DNA of 64,000 nt from Ascaphus truei (taxonomy: Eukaryota > Chordata > Amphibia > Anura > Ascaphidae), in contig CM071568.1 of assembly GCA_036426205.1 (NCBI GenBank), forward strand, positions 228,452,897 through 228,516,896, in the 5' to 3' direction. Below are positions 11,770 to 21,965 of this stretch, in pieces. The notes below the pieces were generated by a model that saw only the letters and a program-made list of their open reading frames with translations, searched no databases and was not told the DNA's origin. Within the stretch, counting starts at the first letter, position 1. Each line of letters starts with the position of its first letter. The translations under genes were made by a program, and so were the position numbers.

Positions 11770-12085
11770 CAGGGGTCCCCAACGCAGGCCCACGGGGCAT
11801 CATGGCGCCCGCCAAGCCTTTTGTTGATGACCATAACTGACTTGCCAAATAGTTGATAATATGGCGCAGATAAGGGGTCTCCAACACGTTGATTGCGAGC
11901 TAGTGGTAGCTCTCTGGCTGCCAGTGAGTAGCTCACCACAGTGCTGCCGAGTGGGACCGGTGCAGCACTGGAGGCCTCCCCCCAAGGTAAGTGTATTTGT
12001 GTGTGTGTGTGTGGATGTGTGTTAATTGGTTGGTGCCCGCCACTCTCACTTGTGCCCTGCGGCACAAAAAGGTTGGAGTCCCGTG
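11770..12085. mobile_element. hAT-like MITE family C, 8-bp target duplication
   Basis: Left end CAGGGGTCCCCAAC, right end GTTGGAGTCCCGTG (complementary), flanked by GTCTACTG (11762-11769) and GTCTACTA (12086-12093), a 7/8 match. Eight-bp duplications and CAG-type ends are diagnostic of hAT elements. Contains a short GT run. The overlapping open frames on the minus strand are not a transposase. Confidence 0.82.
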
Positions 12086-12093
12086 GTCTACTA

Positions 12094-13055
12094 TATTATA
12101 TAGCAGTATATTAATAGAAATAATAATAATAACAATACTGTGTGAATTCATTTTAAAAAAACAGTTAAACTTATACACATTTAGCTTGTGCACCCAGCTT
12201 GCCACTGCTAGAGTACTAGTTCCACAGCAGCAGCAGCAGCACATCCAGGATGGGAAATCTGTGCGAAAGCAGAAGCGAGAGTGACAGCACCTCACTTTTC
12301 TCTTTCTCTCGCATATCTCTCTAGCTCTCACCCAGGATTGGCCAGTTCCTTTCATCGGCGAATCAGTCTCAAAAAGACAGATTCATTTATTTTTTTTAAT
12401 CACAAAGTTTGTCCTATTTTACTAGCATCTCTCTCAAGTTGTATATATATCCCCTCAAAACCTCCCTCTGAAAGCTCCAGTTCAGTCTTTTTTTTTTTTT
12501 TTTACATTTATTTTTTTACTTCAATAGTTTTATGTGTGCAATCTCTAATTAGCTAAAGAACTGTATAGCTGCAGGTCAATTCGTTTTCCATGTATTGATA
12601 GGTCGAAATTTGGTGACATATTAAAAGCTGGGATTTGTTTATATTCTGCTTGACTGGCAGTGGAAGCTCATGAATATTCATGAGCAATCCTGCACTGACA
12701 AGTGCTAGAGGGAGGGCGGGGCTGACAAAGGGGTGTGCCAGAGCTTGTGACAGGACATGAAGGGGCAGTGCCTTAGCAAATGGCTGTTAAAATAGAATAC
12801 AAGAAAATTGGTCTTTCAAAGTTGTTTTTTTAAAAACAGAAAATGCTAAAAGTATTTTTTCTTACTACAGAACTGATTTATTAAAAAAAACACACATGCA
12901 GGATATTGACTGAACTGCAGCTTGAATAATATAGAGAGAGACCTCTGTGCTAAAAAAAAAAGCACACCTGGGAAATATACAAAGGATATTTAAATGACTC
13001 ACATCCCACACTTCCTGAAAAGATTTCCATAAGAACTGTAATGAGTTAACAAGTC
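12094..13055. other. Unassigned; contains a 20-bp perfect palindrome
   Basis: (CAG)5 at about 12223-12241 and a T-rich run near 12490. A perfect palindrome GCTCATGAATATTCATGAGC lies at 12666-12685. No gene recognised. Confidence 0.5.
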
Positions 13056-13059
13056 TAAA

Positions 13060-13165
13060 ACAGTTTGTGAGATACTTGGTGTCAGGCCTAACTGGATTAG
13101 AACCCATAACCCTTGTTATTCTGGACAGCAGTTCTAGCAGTGTATGCTGAGCTTGCTGATGAGTA
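13060..13165 (-). mobile_element. tRNA-derived SINE head, different from the CORE-SINE
   Basis: On the minus strand AGCTCAGCATACACTG (A-box-like) precedes GGGTTCTAATCC (B-box-like, complement near 13091-13102), with about 40 bp between them as in tRNA genes. It cannot be folded convincingly into a cloverleaf, so a SINE or tRNA relic is more likely than a functional tRNA. Confidence 0.45.
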
Positions 13166-13650
13166 GCATTAGTTATTGTTCCATCTTTCTCTGTAATGTA
13201 CATGTGGCAGGGAGGGCCCAAGTACATACTCCATTTATGTTTTTCATGTTTTCACTTCTCAATAATTATTATTGCCCTGTTAAAAAAAACCTATTGTTTT
13301 CAGTGTTATCTGTGTGAATCACTGACTGACCAAGCCACTACCACATGGCCTAGGCTAGAAGCACTGTGTTATGGTGTAGAATGGCTCTGAAGGAGTAATT
13401 CAGAAACAATAATTAAATATTAACAACAAATCAGTCAGAGAGGCTGATTGTCTGAGATAAATTTATAGCTAAGCTTTGTGGTTACAGAATTAGGTACAGC
13501 CATACCGCTCCCCTGAGACAAACAACTATGAATATACACAGTAATGAATCAATAAAGCACCAAAAAAAGTGAAATACTGGCCCGTAAATGTGTCCTCCAA
13601 ACTGCAGCTCAACCGAAAAAAAGGATCCTTCCTTGATCTTCACCAATCAA
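13166..13650. other. Unassigned stretch
   Basis: No recognised gene or repeat. Confidence 0.45.
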
Positions 13651-14286
13651 TAATCGTAAAGTTGTGGTGAGCGCATGGGGATAAGAAAATGCAAAATACA
13701 AATACAGGGTAAATGATAGAACAGCTATAATGAGCCGTACAGCAAATCATACAACCATAAACACGGGGAATGGCAGGGTGATAATCAAGCAATTAGATAA
13801 ACAAAGCTGATGCCAGCCCTACTCACACAGGCAAGTGTGAGCCTATCACATCAAGGTTTCTCTGAGCTTTTTCTCCAACCTGCTCTTATCACGTCTACGG
13901 TCTGCTTGAAGAGGTAAAGTGGTATCTGGGCACAGCTTTCATAAGGTGATCCCTCTTGTTGCACTCAAATAGGGGCAAAACCACGCACAAATGAGGAAAA
14001 AAATGATACTTTATTAAAACAAAGAGTAAATATACAAAACGTGGTCCTGTGGCGCCGCTATATAGACGACGTCTTTTTTATTTGGAAGGGGAGTGAGTCG
14101 GTATTAAACAGATTCTTGGAATATATTAACGATAACCAAAGTAAACTTTTTTTTACCATTCAGACGAGTAAGAAATCGATTGACTTTTTAGATCTGACAG
14201 TCTATATAGAGGATGATAAAATGAATCATCTGTTTTTGTATTTTGCATTTTCTTATCCCCATGCACTTACCACAACTTTACGATTA
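13651..14286 (+). mobile_element. Penelope-like element fragment with inverted ends
   Basis: 49-bp inverted repeats (13651-13699 and 14238-14286, containing GGGGATAAGAAAATGC and its complement) enclose a minus-oriented terminal-repeat-like segment and a plus-oriented RT piece joined near 14035. On the minus strand AATAAAG lies near 14015. Inverted terminal-repeat arrangements with 5' truncation are typical of PLE insertions; the exact mechanism here is inference. Confidence 0.65.
14040..14237 (+). pseudogene. PLE reverse transcriptase fragment with intact YIDD box
   Basis: The translation opens LWRRYIDDVFFIWKGSES and continues to SKKSIDFLDLTVYI, the catalytic YIDD and following FLD blocks of Penelope-like RTs. 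The two catalytic aspartates are present. About 65 codons remain of an RT of several hundred. The frame then runs into the inverted repeat, so the last ~16 residues of the open frame are not RT. Confidence 0.85.
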
Positions 14287-14842
14287 TGGGAATAGGATAT
14301 ATTAGCACGCAGCACTGGCAGCACTAGTTGACAAGTTTGCAGCTCACTAGGCGGCCCAGCAGCCACCAATGTAACATCTAGGTTGGCAAATGTGTCAAAT
14401 TTGGCACAGTGCATGACTTTGACTTTTAATGTACAGTATGTAGTATGTCCTATAACTAGTAATAACTACAGATGTAGCAAGACTTACTGTTTCTGTGTAC
14501 GGGCTAAACCAAGTGCAATTGCCCGGAATTTCTTTGCATGGACAGAGCAGTGTGCCGTCTTCCAGACACATACTGAATTGCAATTAAATAAATAAACCCC
14601 ATAATTAATTCAGTTGGTCTGACCGTCGGTAAACAAAGTGTTCCTGCGGGTGGAATCTTGTGCATTATCATGGTACCAAAGACAGTCTTCTAACATCTAT
14701 ACTAGTTACTGTTCCATCTCTCAGTAATGCATAGGTTGAAGAGACAAGGCGACACGGCAAAGTGCAGAAAGTAGCAGATAGCAAGCTTGTCTAATTGGCT
14801 TGTAAAAGTTCAGCCACATGAAATGCAGACAAACCCCATAGT
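14287..14842. other. Unassigned stretch
   Basis: Nothing recognised. One TAC(A/T)GTA near 14434. Confidence 0.45.
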
Positions 14843-14910
14843 ATGAAGCGCTATGTACATTAACGGCGCTATATAAATAAAGACATACATACTGTACATA
14901 CATACAGTAC
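14843..14910 (+). mobile_element. L2-type LINE 3' tail with two scars
   Basis: GAAGCGCTATGTACATTAACGG and CGCTATATAAATAAAGAC match the L2 tail at 26892-26960 (inverted). The terminal ACAT microsatellite is interrupted by TACTGTA (14890-14896) and TACAGTA (14903-14909), each a 5-bp insertion into the repeat. Confidence 0.75.
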
Positions 14911-15342
14911 TTGTGAAAGCCTAGTCACAGCTACTTGCTGTTTCATTGGAAAATGCACAACACACAAACACTTGTTACTGGCAGTGGCTAGCTATGGTGA
15001 CCCAGAGTAGGATCATCACATCTGGAGATGTGAGGATGCAGAGGTTTGTTGATGTCACCTCTCCCAGAGGTCATGATTATTGCTCTGTTTACAGTATGTT
15101 GCTGCAGAGTTGTCATCCCCAGGCGGTATCCTCTCCTGCCTCCACGCACCGCTGCCCCACAAAAGATGCAGTGTACCACCGCAGAGTCACATACCAAACC
15201 ATGGTGGGGCAATTAGAAGAATTCCCACACCAAGGAGATAGTTCCTCTGAGTGGACAATTGGGTTCCTGTGATGCCTGCAAGCTGGGGGAGGATACTCGA
15301 ATACCACGAATGCAAACCTGAGGACTACCACAGTGATGTCTT
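14911..15342. other. Unassigned stretch
   Basis: Moderate GC with overlapping short frames on both strands, none recognised. One TAC(A/T)GTA near 15091. Confidence 0.45.
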
Positions 15343-15524
15343 TAAGGCCTGGGACATAGTAAGCGCTTAGGTGCTGCTGCTCACTCTTGCTTGCTGCCGC
15401 TTGCTCTGGCAGAGGAGACAGCAAACGCGCTTGGGAGGCGGGTATCACTGTGTGTGTGTCACTTGGTAGCTGTCAGTGTGTGTGTCACTTTGAAGTGGTC
15501 TGTGTGTTTGTGTGTCACTGGGGA

Positions 15525-15527
<3 letters not shown>

Positions 15528-15582
<55 letters not shown>

Positions 15583-15612
15583 TGTATATATATGTGTGTG
15601 TGTGTGTGTATT
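15528..15612 (+). repeat. (TG)n microsatellite
   Basis: Nearly pure TG repeat interrupted once by TATATATA. Lies inside the 15346-16280 element. Confidence 0.95.
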
Positions 15613-15693
15613 ATATAAATTTTTTTAAATTAAAAAAAAAAACATGTTGTGAGAATAAATTATTTATTAACATTGTGCAACTTTAATAAATAT

Positions 15694-15826
15694 ATTCACG
15701 CACACGCACACACATGCACACATACATACACATACGCACACATGCACATACACACACATACATACATACACACACACAGACACACACACATACAAATACA
15801 GACACACACATACACACACACAACAC
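15694..15826 (+). repeat. (CA)n/(CATA)n microsatellite
   Basis: Imperfect CACA/CATA repeats, complementary in sense to the TG tract about 80 bp upstream, so the pair could form a long hairpin. Confidence 0.92.
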
Positions 15827-16283
15827 CCCTCCATCTCCCGCGCGGGCAGGGAGACAGATACAGGGATCGGGGCAGAAGGGGGACACATCACCCGCTCCGC
15901 CCTTCCCCCCCCCCCACGGGGGCAGCGCAACACCACTCCATCTCCCGCGCTGGCAGGGAGACAGGCACAGGGATCAGGTCAGAAGGGGGACACATCACCC
16001 GCCCCCCTCCTCCTACATACACATATACACACACACACCTCTGTGCTACCTGTGTAGGACCGGCTGCAGCCCCATTGGATGGGAGTGGTCACGTGACCGC
16101 TCCTCCGCTTCCCCGAGCGGCAAATTTCAAACCTGCCGCTCTCGGGGAAGTTTCTCATCCTCCACACGCATCAGCACGCATGCGGAGGGAGAAACTATAG
16201 CCGCGCTGATAACAGATGCAGGGGCTTTGTGCATCTGTTCAGCGCGGTTCAGCGACGCTGAGTGCACTATGTCCTGGGCCTAA

Positions 16284-17342
16284 GAGGCACGTCAGCATTC
16301 CTCCACCTCACCATTCTCCAAGACACTCCTGCCTAAGATCATCAGAAGAGCCACCATCACCACTACCACCACCAATGTCACCCTCACTTTTTCCAACCTT
16401 GAATGACGCACCCCCTGACCCAGGCAAGCTAAAAGCAGTCATGCTCATAGTGCAGGAAGCACTTCCTATTGCTAGCCTACCCACTCCTCCATACCAACGT
16501 GTACGAAACGTCAGAGTGACTGCAAGCATGTGTTTATATCAATAAATTTGCTTTTTTTACCGATATTCTTGTCCAGCTTCCTCACTGTTGCTGCGTGCAG
16601 TGCTCCACTTTTTTTCGCTTGTTACATCTATCCACTCCTTCTGTCTGTGGTTCCTCCTGAACCTCCACATACAGTACCCTCCCGATGATGCTTCCTCTGC
16701 CCCAGGAAGAGAAAAAAAGAGCTAGAGGCTGATAGAGGTTGAGGTTCTGGGCTTAGCAGACTCAGATGGTGCAGCTGAAAACAAATCTAGGGACAACGAT
16801 TCAAAACCCGTCATGGCAGACCTCAACAGGCTAGAACTGTTGCATGCGGCTGCATTTTCTGCTTGCACACTTGTTCAAACAAAGGATGGGTTTCAGAACA
16901 GGATACCTGAACAGTCTCTTTCACTACACAGACAGCATCACATGAGGTGAATGACAGACAAAATAGCTGCTCACAAAGGTGGCCCTGATAGAAACTCACT
17001 CTCCAACAAACAGGCAATAGCCTCCAAATCCTCAGTACTACCTACAGGTATTTCCTCTAACACTGAGGTACTTCCAAAGAGCGAGATCGAAGGAGGTGGA
17101 ACTAGAACCTCCCCCAAGCTCAGACACAACCTGGTCCTATAACACAGACTGAAAATCAGTAGGAGCAGCAGGTGTCTGAGGCATGCACACAATAACAGGG
17201 GGACAGCCACAATACTACTGCTACGCCTACTACTGGTACCAGAAAAGCAACTGGTACATCTACTGCCGCGCTTGCTGTTCTACCTGCACTGCTAACTGAA
17301 CCTAAAGAAAAGAGTTGTGTGTGTGCTGATCATCCGCATTTT
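16284..17342. other. Unrecognised, partly PLE-terminus-like
   Basis: TACGAAACGTCAG near 16501, AATAAATTTGC near 16541 and a terminal-looking CTCCACTTTTTTTCGC resemble PLE 3' flanks, but no RT is present. Open frames such as 16812-16949 (45 codons, opening MADLNRLELL) match no family I know. One TAC(A/T)GTA near 16670. Confidence 0.3.
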
Positions 17343-18266
17343 AAGTGAAACTTCTTTGTCTTTTGTCACTGTTTTGTCACAGAAATTGTATTTGTAATGG
17401 TGATGTTTTTAATTAATAATCAAAACACAATTTCAGTCCCAAAACGCAAAAAAGTTTGACTTAAAACGTGTGTTTTAGCTATTTGCACTTCTATATTTAT
17501 AGTAACTGAATTCCTTGTGTGTGTCTGTGTGTCAGTCAGTGTGTGTGTGTCAGTCAGTGTGTGTGTGTGTCAGTCAGTGTGTGTGTGTCAGTCTGTGGGT
17601 GTTAGTATGTGTGTCAGTCAGTCAATGTGTGTGTGTGTGTGTCTCTGTGTTCTGTCCCCCCCTCTCTCCTGACTCCCTCCCCCTCTGAGCAGCCCCCCCA
17701 GCAGAGGTACGGAGACATGGGGAGGGGGTCTGTCTGAGCCCCCTGCCCGGAGCTGCCCCCACTCTCTCCCCGGCTGTGTCCTGCTGCTGGTGCCTTCTGT
17801 TGAAGTCTGCCCACCGGTGGATGTACAGGGACACGGGGAAGTTCGGCGGTGGCTCACTGGGGGGGGGGGTGCACTCGGGGGCTCACTGTGTGCTCGGAGA
17901 CTCACAGGAGGATGTGTGCTCGGTGGCTCACAGGAGGGTGGGGTGTAGGAGAGGGTGCTCGGTGCCTCATGGGGGGAAGGAAGGGGGCCCAGTGGCTCAT
18001 TGCTTGGCGGCTCACGGGGGGCTGGAGGGTGTGTTTGGAGGCTCACTTGGCAGAGTGTGTTTGCGGCTCACTGTGTATGTGTGGGTGGGTGTCGCTGCCT
18101 TCCTCGTGTCTGGTGACTCCTGCTGGTAGCTGGCAACACTGACGGCCTCATCTTCCAGCAGTGACGTCACTTCCATCACCACTGACTTCTGTATCAATCA
18201 ACTGCATTCTCTGCCAGAGAATTTTGCTGATGTGGTACTGTAAGTGCCGCTAAAGAAGTTTCACTT
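17343..18266 (+). mobile_element. ~0.9-kb element with AAGTGAAACTTCTTT ends, copy 1
   Basis: Inverted ends AAGTGAAACTTCTTT (17343) and AAAGAAGTTTCACTT (18252-18266). The interior has a shared left block (containing GCTATTTGCACTTCTATA), a GTGTGTGTCAGTCAG microsatellite (about 17515-17643) and a G-rich region. Copy 2 at 33888-34894 is inverted and matches in both terminal blocks. Homology continues a few bases outward (GCATTTT on one side, CAAAAATCC on the other), so the true termini may lie slightly outside. Class unknown; no transposase. Confidence 0.75.
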
Positions 18267-19751
18267 CAAAAATCCCACCTCACTCTCACAGAAAAGGTGC
18301 CAGCAGAACCCCTCCCGCCAATGTCAACAATCCATAACAAAAATTAAACGAACACCACCCCCCAAAAAAATCTAGTAATATGCAACTGAATTCAGACACA
18401 GATAACTATAATAATACTATTATATGTATATAACCCTACAGCATACCTGTCCGGTAAAGATTACAATCTGATGCTGTTAAATAGACTAGTGGCTTCTGCA
18501 GAATTCATGTCTGTATCACAACTAATAAATGATGGTACAAGTTAATACGTAAATTTGTTTGTTTTTGATCTATTTTTCAAATTCAAAAAGACACCTTTCA
18601 TAACACTCAGTGCTGTCCATTATTGTCCTACAGTATTTGTAAATGCATGATGGATAATCTGAAATGAATGATCTGTCAGGTGGATGTGGAAGAATAAATG
18701 CAGCACATCAATCAACCTGTTAACTATGGTATACAAAGCCAGCAACACCACGCCCCGTATGGTACCGTCAAACAAAAGGGAACTCCAGGATAAAAACCCA
18801 GAAAAGAGAACAAGACAATCTCGACTATCTGAACAATTTCTCAATTCTAATGAGCTCCATTGAAAATATTAAAGGAATCCAATCATATAGAAAAACAATA
18901 ATCTTTCCATGAGCCCTCTGGTTTGATTTTTTTTCCCCCCATGGAATAGAATCTCAATAATTCATCTTTCCTTCGGAAAAATACGATAAAAAGATGTTTT
19001 CCAAGGAAAATCCCCGTATTAGGTCTGTTGTTGGTAACATTCAAGTCAATCGAAGATCGGGTGCATTACCTTGCAACAAACCTTAATGAATCTCCCCCTT
19101 AGTTCCTTAAATACTGTACACAACAAAAATGAAGTTAGTCTTTTATTATCTATTTTTACATCCTAAATTGTTTTAAGTTGCATATTAATTTAATATTCAC
19201 GTCAAATTAATTTCTCTCATCTTCTGTCGGCCAAGCTTCTAGTCTACCCCTTGCTGGAATTTATTTTCTGTGACTTATCAATTTGTGCAGGACACTGTAA
19301 AATGTTCCCTCTATTTGCATATTATTCACCTGATTTAATCCATGTGTCTGTTTTATAAAAAAAAAAACAATAATAATAATAATAATTACGTTCTGCTTGA
19401 AAGCACAAGTTTGCAGAAACCAGTATACAGTATTGTTAGAATTTACACAGAAACGATAAGGCACATTAGATTCTTTTAAAGACAGACTCAATAATGTCAA
19501 CGGAAATGTGTGAAGATATTACAGAGGGAGAAAAAAAAAGGAAAAATAATCATAAAACCGCAAAGTATGATTGAATACCCCTAAAGCTAGGCATATCAAA
19601 CCACATTCTGCTCTAATGAAGCCTGGCAGATTAATCAACACCTTTCAGCCTAGTTATCAGACTTCAAGCGTTGATCAAGAGTACTTTTTAAAATGTATTT
19701 TAGAAATGCACTTGGTTGAAATCTACAGTAGAAAGAGAGACATTTTACACT
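18267..19751. other. Unassigned AT-rich stretch
   Basis: No gene recognised. A run of four AAT-type repeats lies near 19370. TAC(A/T)GTA near 18623, 19112, 19424 and 19724. Confidence 0.5.
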
Positions 19752-19912
19752 AGCGACGGACCAAACCTACTAGTACTTCACATTCCAAAACCAAATACAA
19801 AGCAAAAACCAATACGCGTTTTAGAACCAAAGTCACCACCCAGAAAATGAAGCATGAAGGTGAAGCCAAGTGACCCACACTCTGTGGGTCACTTGGAGCA
19901 GGTGGACCGCAG

Positions 19913-20044
19913 CCCAAGTGCTAGTGGTTATCACTGCCAAGTGCAGCCCAGGGGAGCCCAAGTGCTAGTGGTTATCACTGCCACGTGCAGCCCAGGGGAG
20001 CCCAAGTGCTAGTGGTTATCACTGCCAAGTGCAGCCCAGGGGAG
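19913..20044 (+). repeat. 44-bp tandem repeat, three units
   Basis: Units start at 19913, 19957 and 20001, opening CCCAAGTGCTAGTGG and ending CAGCCCAGGGGAG, almost identical (one GCCACG versus GCCAAG difference). Confidence 0.92.
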
Positions 20045-20252
20045 AATTTCCCATCAAGATTAATGTAGCTGGGGCCCTGCTTCTGAACGGGACTCTCCAT
20101 TTCCGCCTGGAAGAGCTGAGCAGAGAGAGGGACCACTTCCTTCTGCTCTCTCACTGCGCAGCTCTTACAGACTGGTGCAGCCCAGTAGGATTAACGCAGC
20201 GGGAGTCCCATTCAGAAACAGGACCCCCGCTGTTAATCCTGATGGGAAATTC
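20045..20252. mobile_element. Palindromic MITE-like element
   Basis: GAATTTCCCATCAAGATTAA at the left is mirrored by TTAATCCTGATGGGAAATTC at the right. The right arm itself holds an inner inverted pair (GGATTAACGCAGCGGGAGTCC versus its complement). No target duplication is obvious. Confidence 0.6.
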
Positions 20253-20640
20253 ATCTGATTTTTTTGACCGTGGGGAAGCCGCAATTTGGGTTTCTTGCGC
20301 CCAAATGTTAAATTTGTGTGGCCCCATCTTTAAGTGCTCCTCTCTACAGTAAGTGTTTCTTTTCTTTTTTTATTATTTAGAATTTTTCGGTTATATTATT
20401 TTAGATTCCTTATTGGTTTTGTGATTTTATACTTGTTTTAGGAATTTTTCTTCTTGATTATGCCATTACAACATTGTTTTGCTTATTTAATAATACAAAA
20501 TTCTCTCCATAATTTGGTAAACCAAAATCCACAGCCAAAACCAAACAAATTGAGTTTTATCAAAATCAGAACATTTTTTTTTTTTTTGAACCAAAACCAT
20601 GTCCAAAACCAAAACACAGGTGAAAATGCCTACCTTTATT

Positions 20641-21059
20641 TTATACACAGGTTTCTGGTGTCTTCAGATTATCACTATACAGTATAAAGAAAATCCCACC
20701 CAAAGAGGCTAATAAAAAATAAACATTTGTCTTCTTAATTACATAATATTTTCAGGCTGACATTGTATAGAGTAAACCAAAAATCCAAGGTTTGGTGCCT
20801 TCTTCCTCGTAAGCATCTTAGAGTTGCAAAATTGAACAAATATAAGGAAAAAGATCCTGTATGTTCAGTTCAGCATTGAGCTCTTCTCTTTGGATGGCTG
20901 CATAAGAAAAGCAGACTTCTGTAGTTTACATGTCTATGCAAACAGGAGCAAGGAAGCTGACTCTCTTCCGAGTTGATCCTCAGCACTCGCATTTGGGTGT
21001 GGGTAAAACATGGATTTGCTCTAGATCTTGACAGATCCAGCCAGATCCATACATAATTC
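20641..21059. other. Unassigned stretch
   Basis: Nothing recognised before the 41-bp minisatellite begins. One TAC(A/T)GTA near 20678. Confidence 0.45.
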
Positions 21060-21515
21060 TCATAAACTTTCTCAGATCCTGCCAAATCTTTGTATACTGA
21101 AATTCACACCATCCCTGCTGGATTCATGCATAGGTCACAGAAACTGCTGGTTCCTCTCGGAACCATGTGTAATTCACACAAATACTGCTGGTTACTCTCG
21201 GAACCATGTGTAATTCACACAAATACTGCTGGTTACTCTCGGAACCATGTGTAATTCACACAAATATGCTGGGGTTACCCATCTACGACATGTGTAATTC
21301 ACACAAATACTGCTGGTTACTCTCGGAACCATGTGTAATTCACACAAACATTGCTGGTTCCTCTCGGAACAAAGTGTAATTCACACACACGCTCTTGGTT
21401 CCTCTCGGAACCATGTGTAATTCACAGAAACACTAGTGGTTTCTGCTAGATCAATGTGTAATTCACACAAGCGCCTCTGGATCCATGCATAATTCATACA
21501 CAAACACTGCTTAAT
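21060..21515 (+). repeat. 41-bp minisatellite
   Basis: About nine units with 41-bp spacing between TGCTGG blocks (21144, 21185, 21227 and so on), each containing CTCTCGGAACCATGTGTAATT. Units diverge towards both edges (CCAGATCCATACATAATTC upstream), and degenerate units resume at 21784-21965. Confidence 0.88.
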
Positions 21516-21783
21516 AGTAGCCTTTTCTTTCCCCATGGTACGACACCTAGCAAATCCAGTGGGGCCATCTTGGAGCCTAACCACAAGGCAAGTCACCATT
21601 CAGGGCTGGATATCATGGCAAGGTGGAAGAAAAACGAGTCACAGGTAACATCCAAACTGCCACAATAAATATTGTATCTCAACATTCCTTTAGGCACCAC
21701 ATCCCCCACCAGTTTTGCAGTATCAGAGCGTAAGCTAGTGATTTTTCCATCAGGCCTTGCCTTACTAGGCCCTAACCTAGCTA
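21516..21783 (-). mobile_element. Possible insertion splitting the minisatellite
   Basis: About 265 bp of unrelated, higher-GC sequence interrupts the 41-bp array. On the minus strand it begins CAGTGGTGTAGCTAGG, a terminus seen in hAT-like non-autonomous elements, but the other end is not clearly complementary. Confidence 0.4.
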
Positions 21784-21965
21784 CACCACTGGCCAGATCC
21801 ATACGTATTTCAGACAATCACTGCCAGATTCATCCGTAATTCACACAACTCAAGCTGGATCATGTATAATTCACACATGTATGCTAGATCATGCATAATT
21901 CACACGCTCTTCTGAATCCATGCATAATTACATAAGCAAAGTTGCCTGATCCATGCCTAATTAAA
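21784..21965 (+). repeat. Degenerate continuation of the 41-bp minisatellite
   Basis: Repeated CCAGATCCAT and ATGCATAATTCACAC motifs at roughly 30-41 bp spacing, clearly related to the main array but with indels. Confidence 0.65.

Larger units (their letters stand above)
15346..16280. mobile_element. Harbinger-like element packed with GT/CA repeats
   Basis: Left end GGCCTGGGACATAGT and right end ACTATGTCCTGGGCC are complementary and flanked by TAA (15343-15345 and 16281-16283). The interior holds a long GT tract, a later CA tract able to pair with it, and two copies of a GC-rich block containing GCAGGGAGACAG (about 15829-15902 and 15938-16003). No transposase. The His/Thr-rich and Cys/Val-rich open frames are microsatellite translations. 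Confidence 0.65.
19752..20640. repeat. AACCAAAA-type dispersed repeat with inserted GC-rich block
   Basis: Both flanks (about 19760-19840 and 20515-20632) are rich in CCAAAACC/AACCAAA; the right one ends CCAAAACACAGGTGAAAATG. Related sequence occurs near 29740-29800 and, inverted, at 49125-49390. The central part (19850-20345) is the 44-bp tandem array plus palindrome described separately. Confidence 0.5.

Noticed and set aside
13060..13165. A functional tRNA gene
   Set aside because: A- and B-box-like motifs are present but the acceptor and anticodon arms do not pair convincingly; treated as a SINE relic.
15649..16283. Thr/His-rich open frames of 183-189 codons
   Set aside because: They translate CA/CATA microsatellites inside a MITE-like element; all frames on both strands stay open for the same reason.
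16812..16949. Short ORF opening MADLNRLELL as a transposase exon
   Set aside because: Only 45 codons, no family recognised, no splice sites that extend it.
17618..18129. Pro/Ser-rich and Gly-rich frames on opposite strands
   Set aside because: G-rich repeats in the middle of a TIR element; composition artefact.
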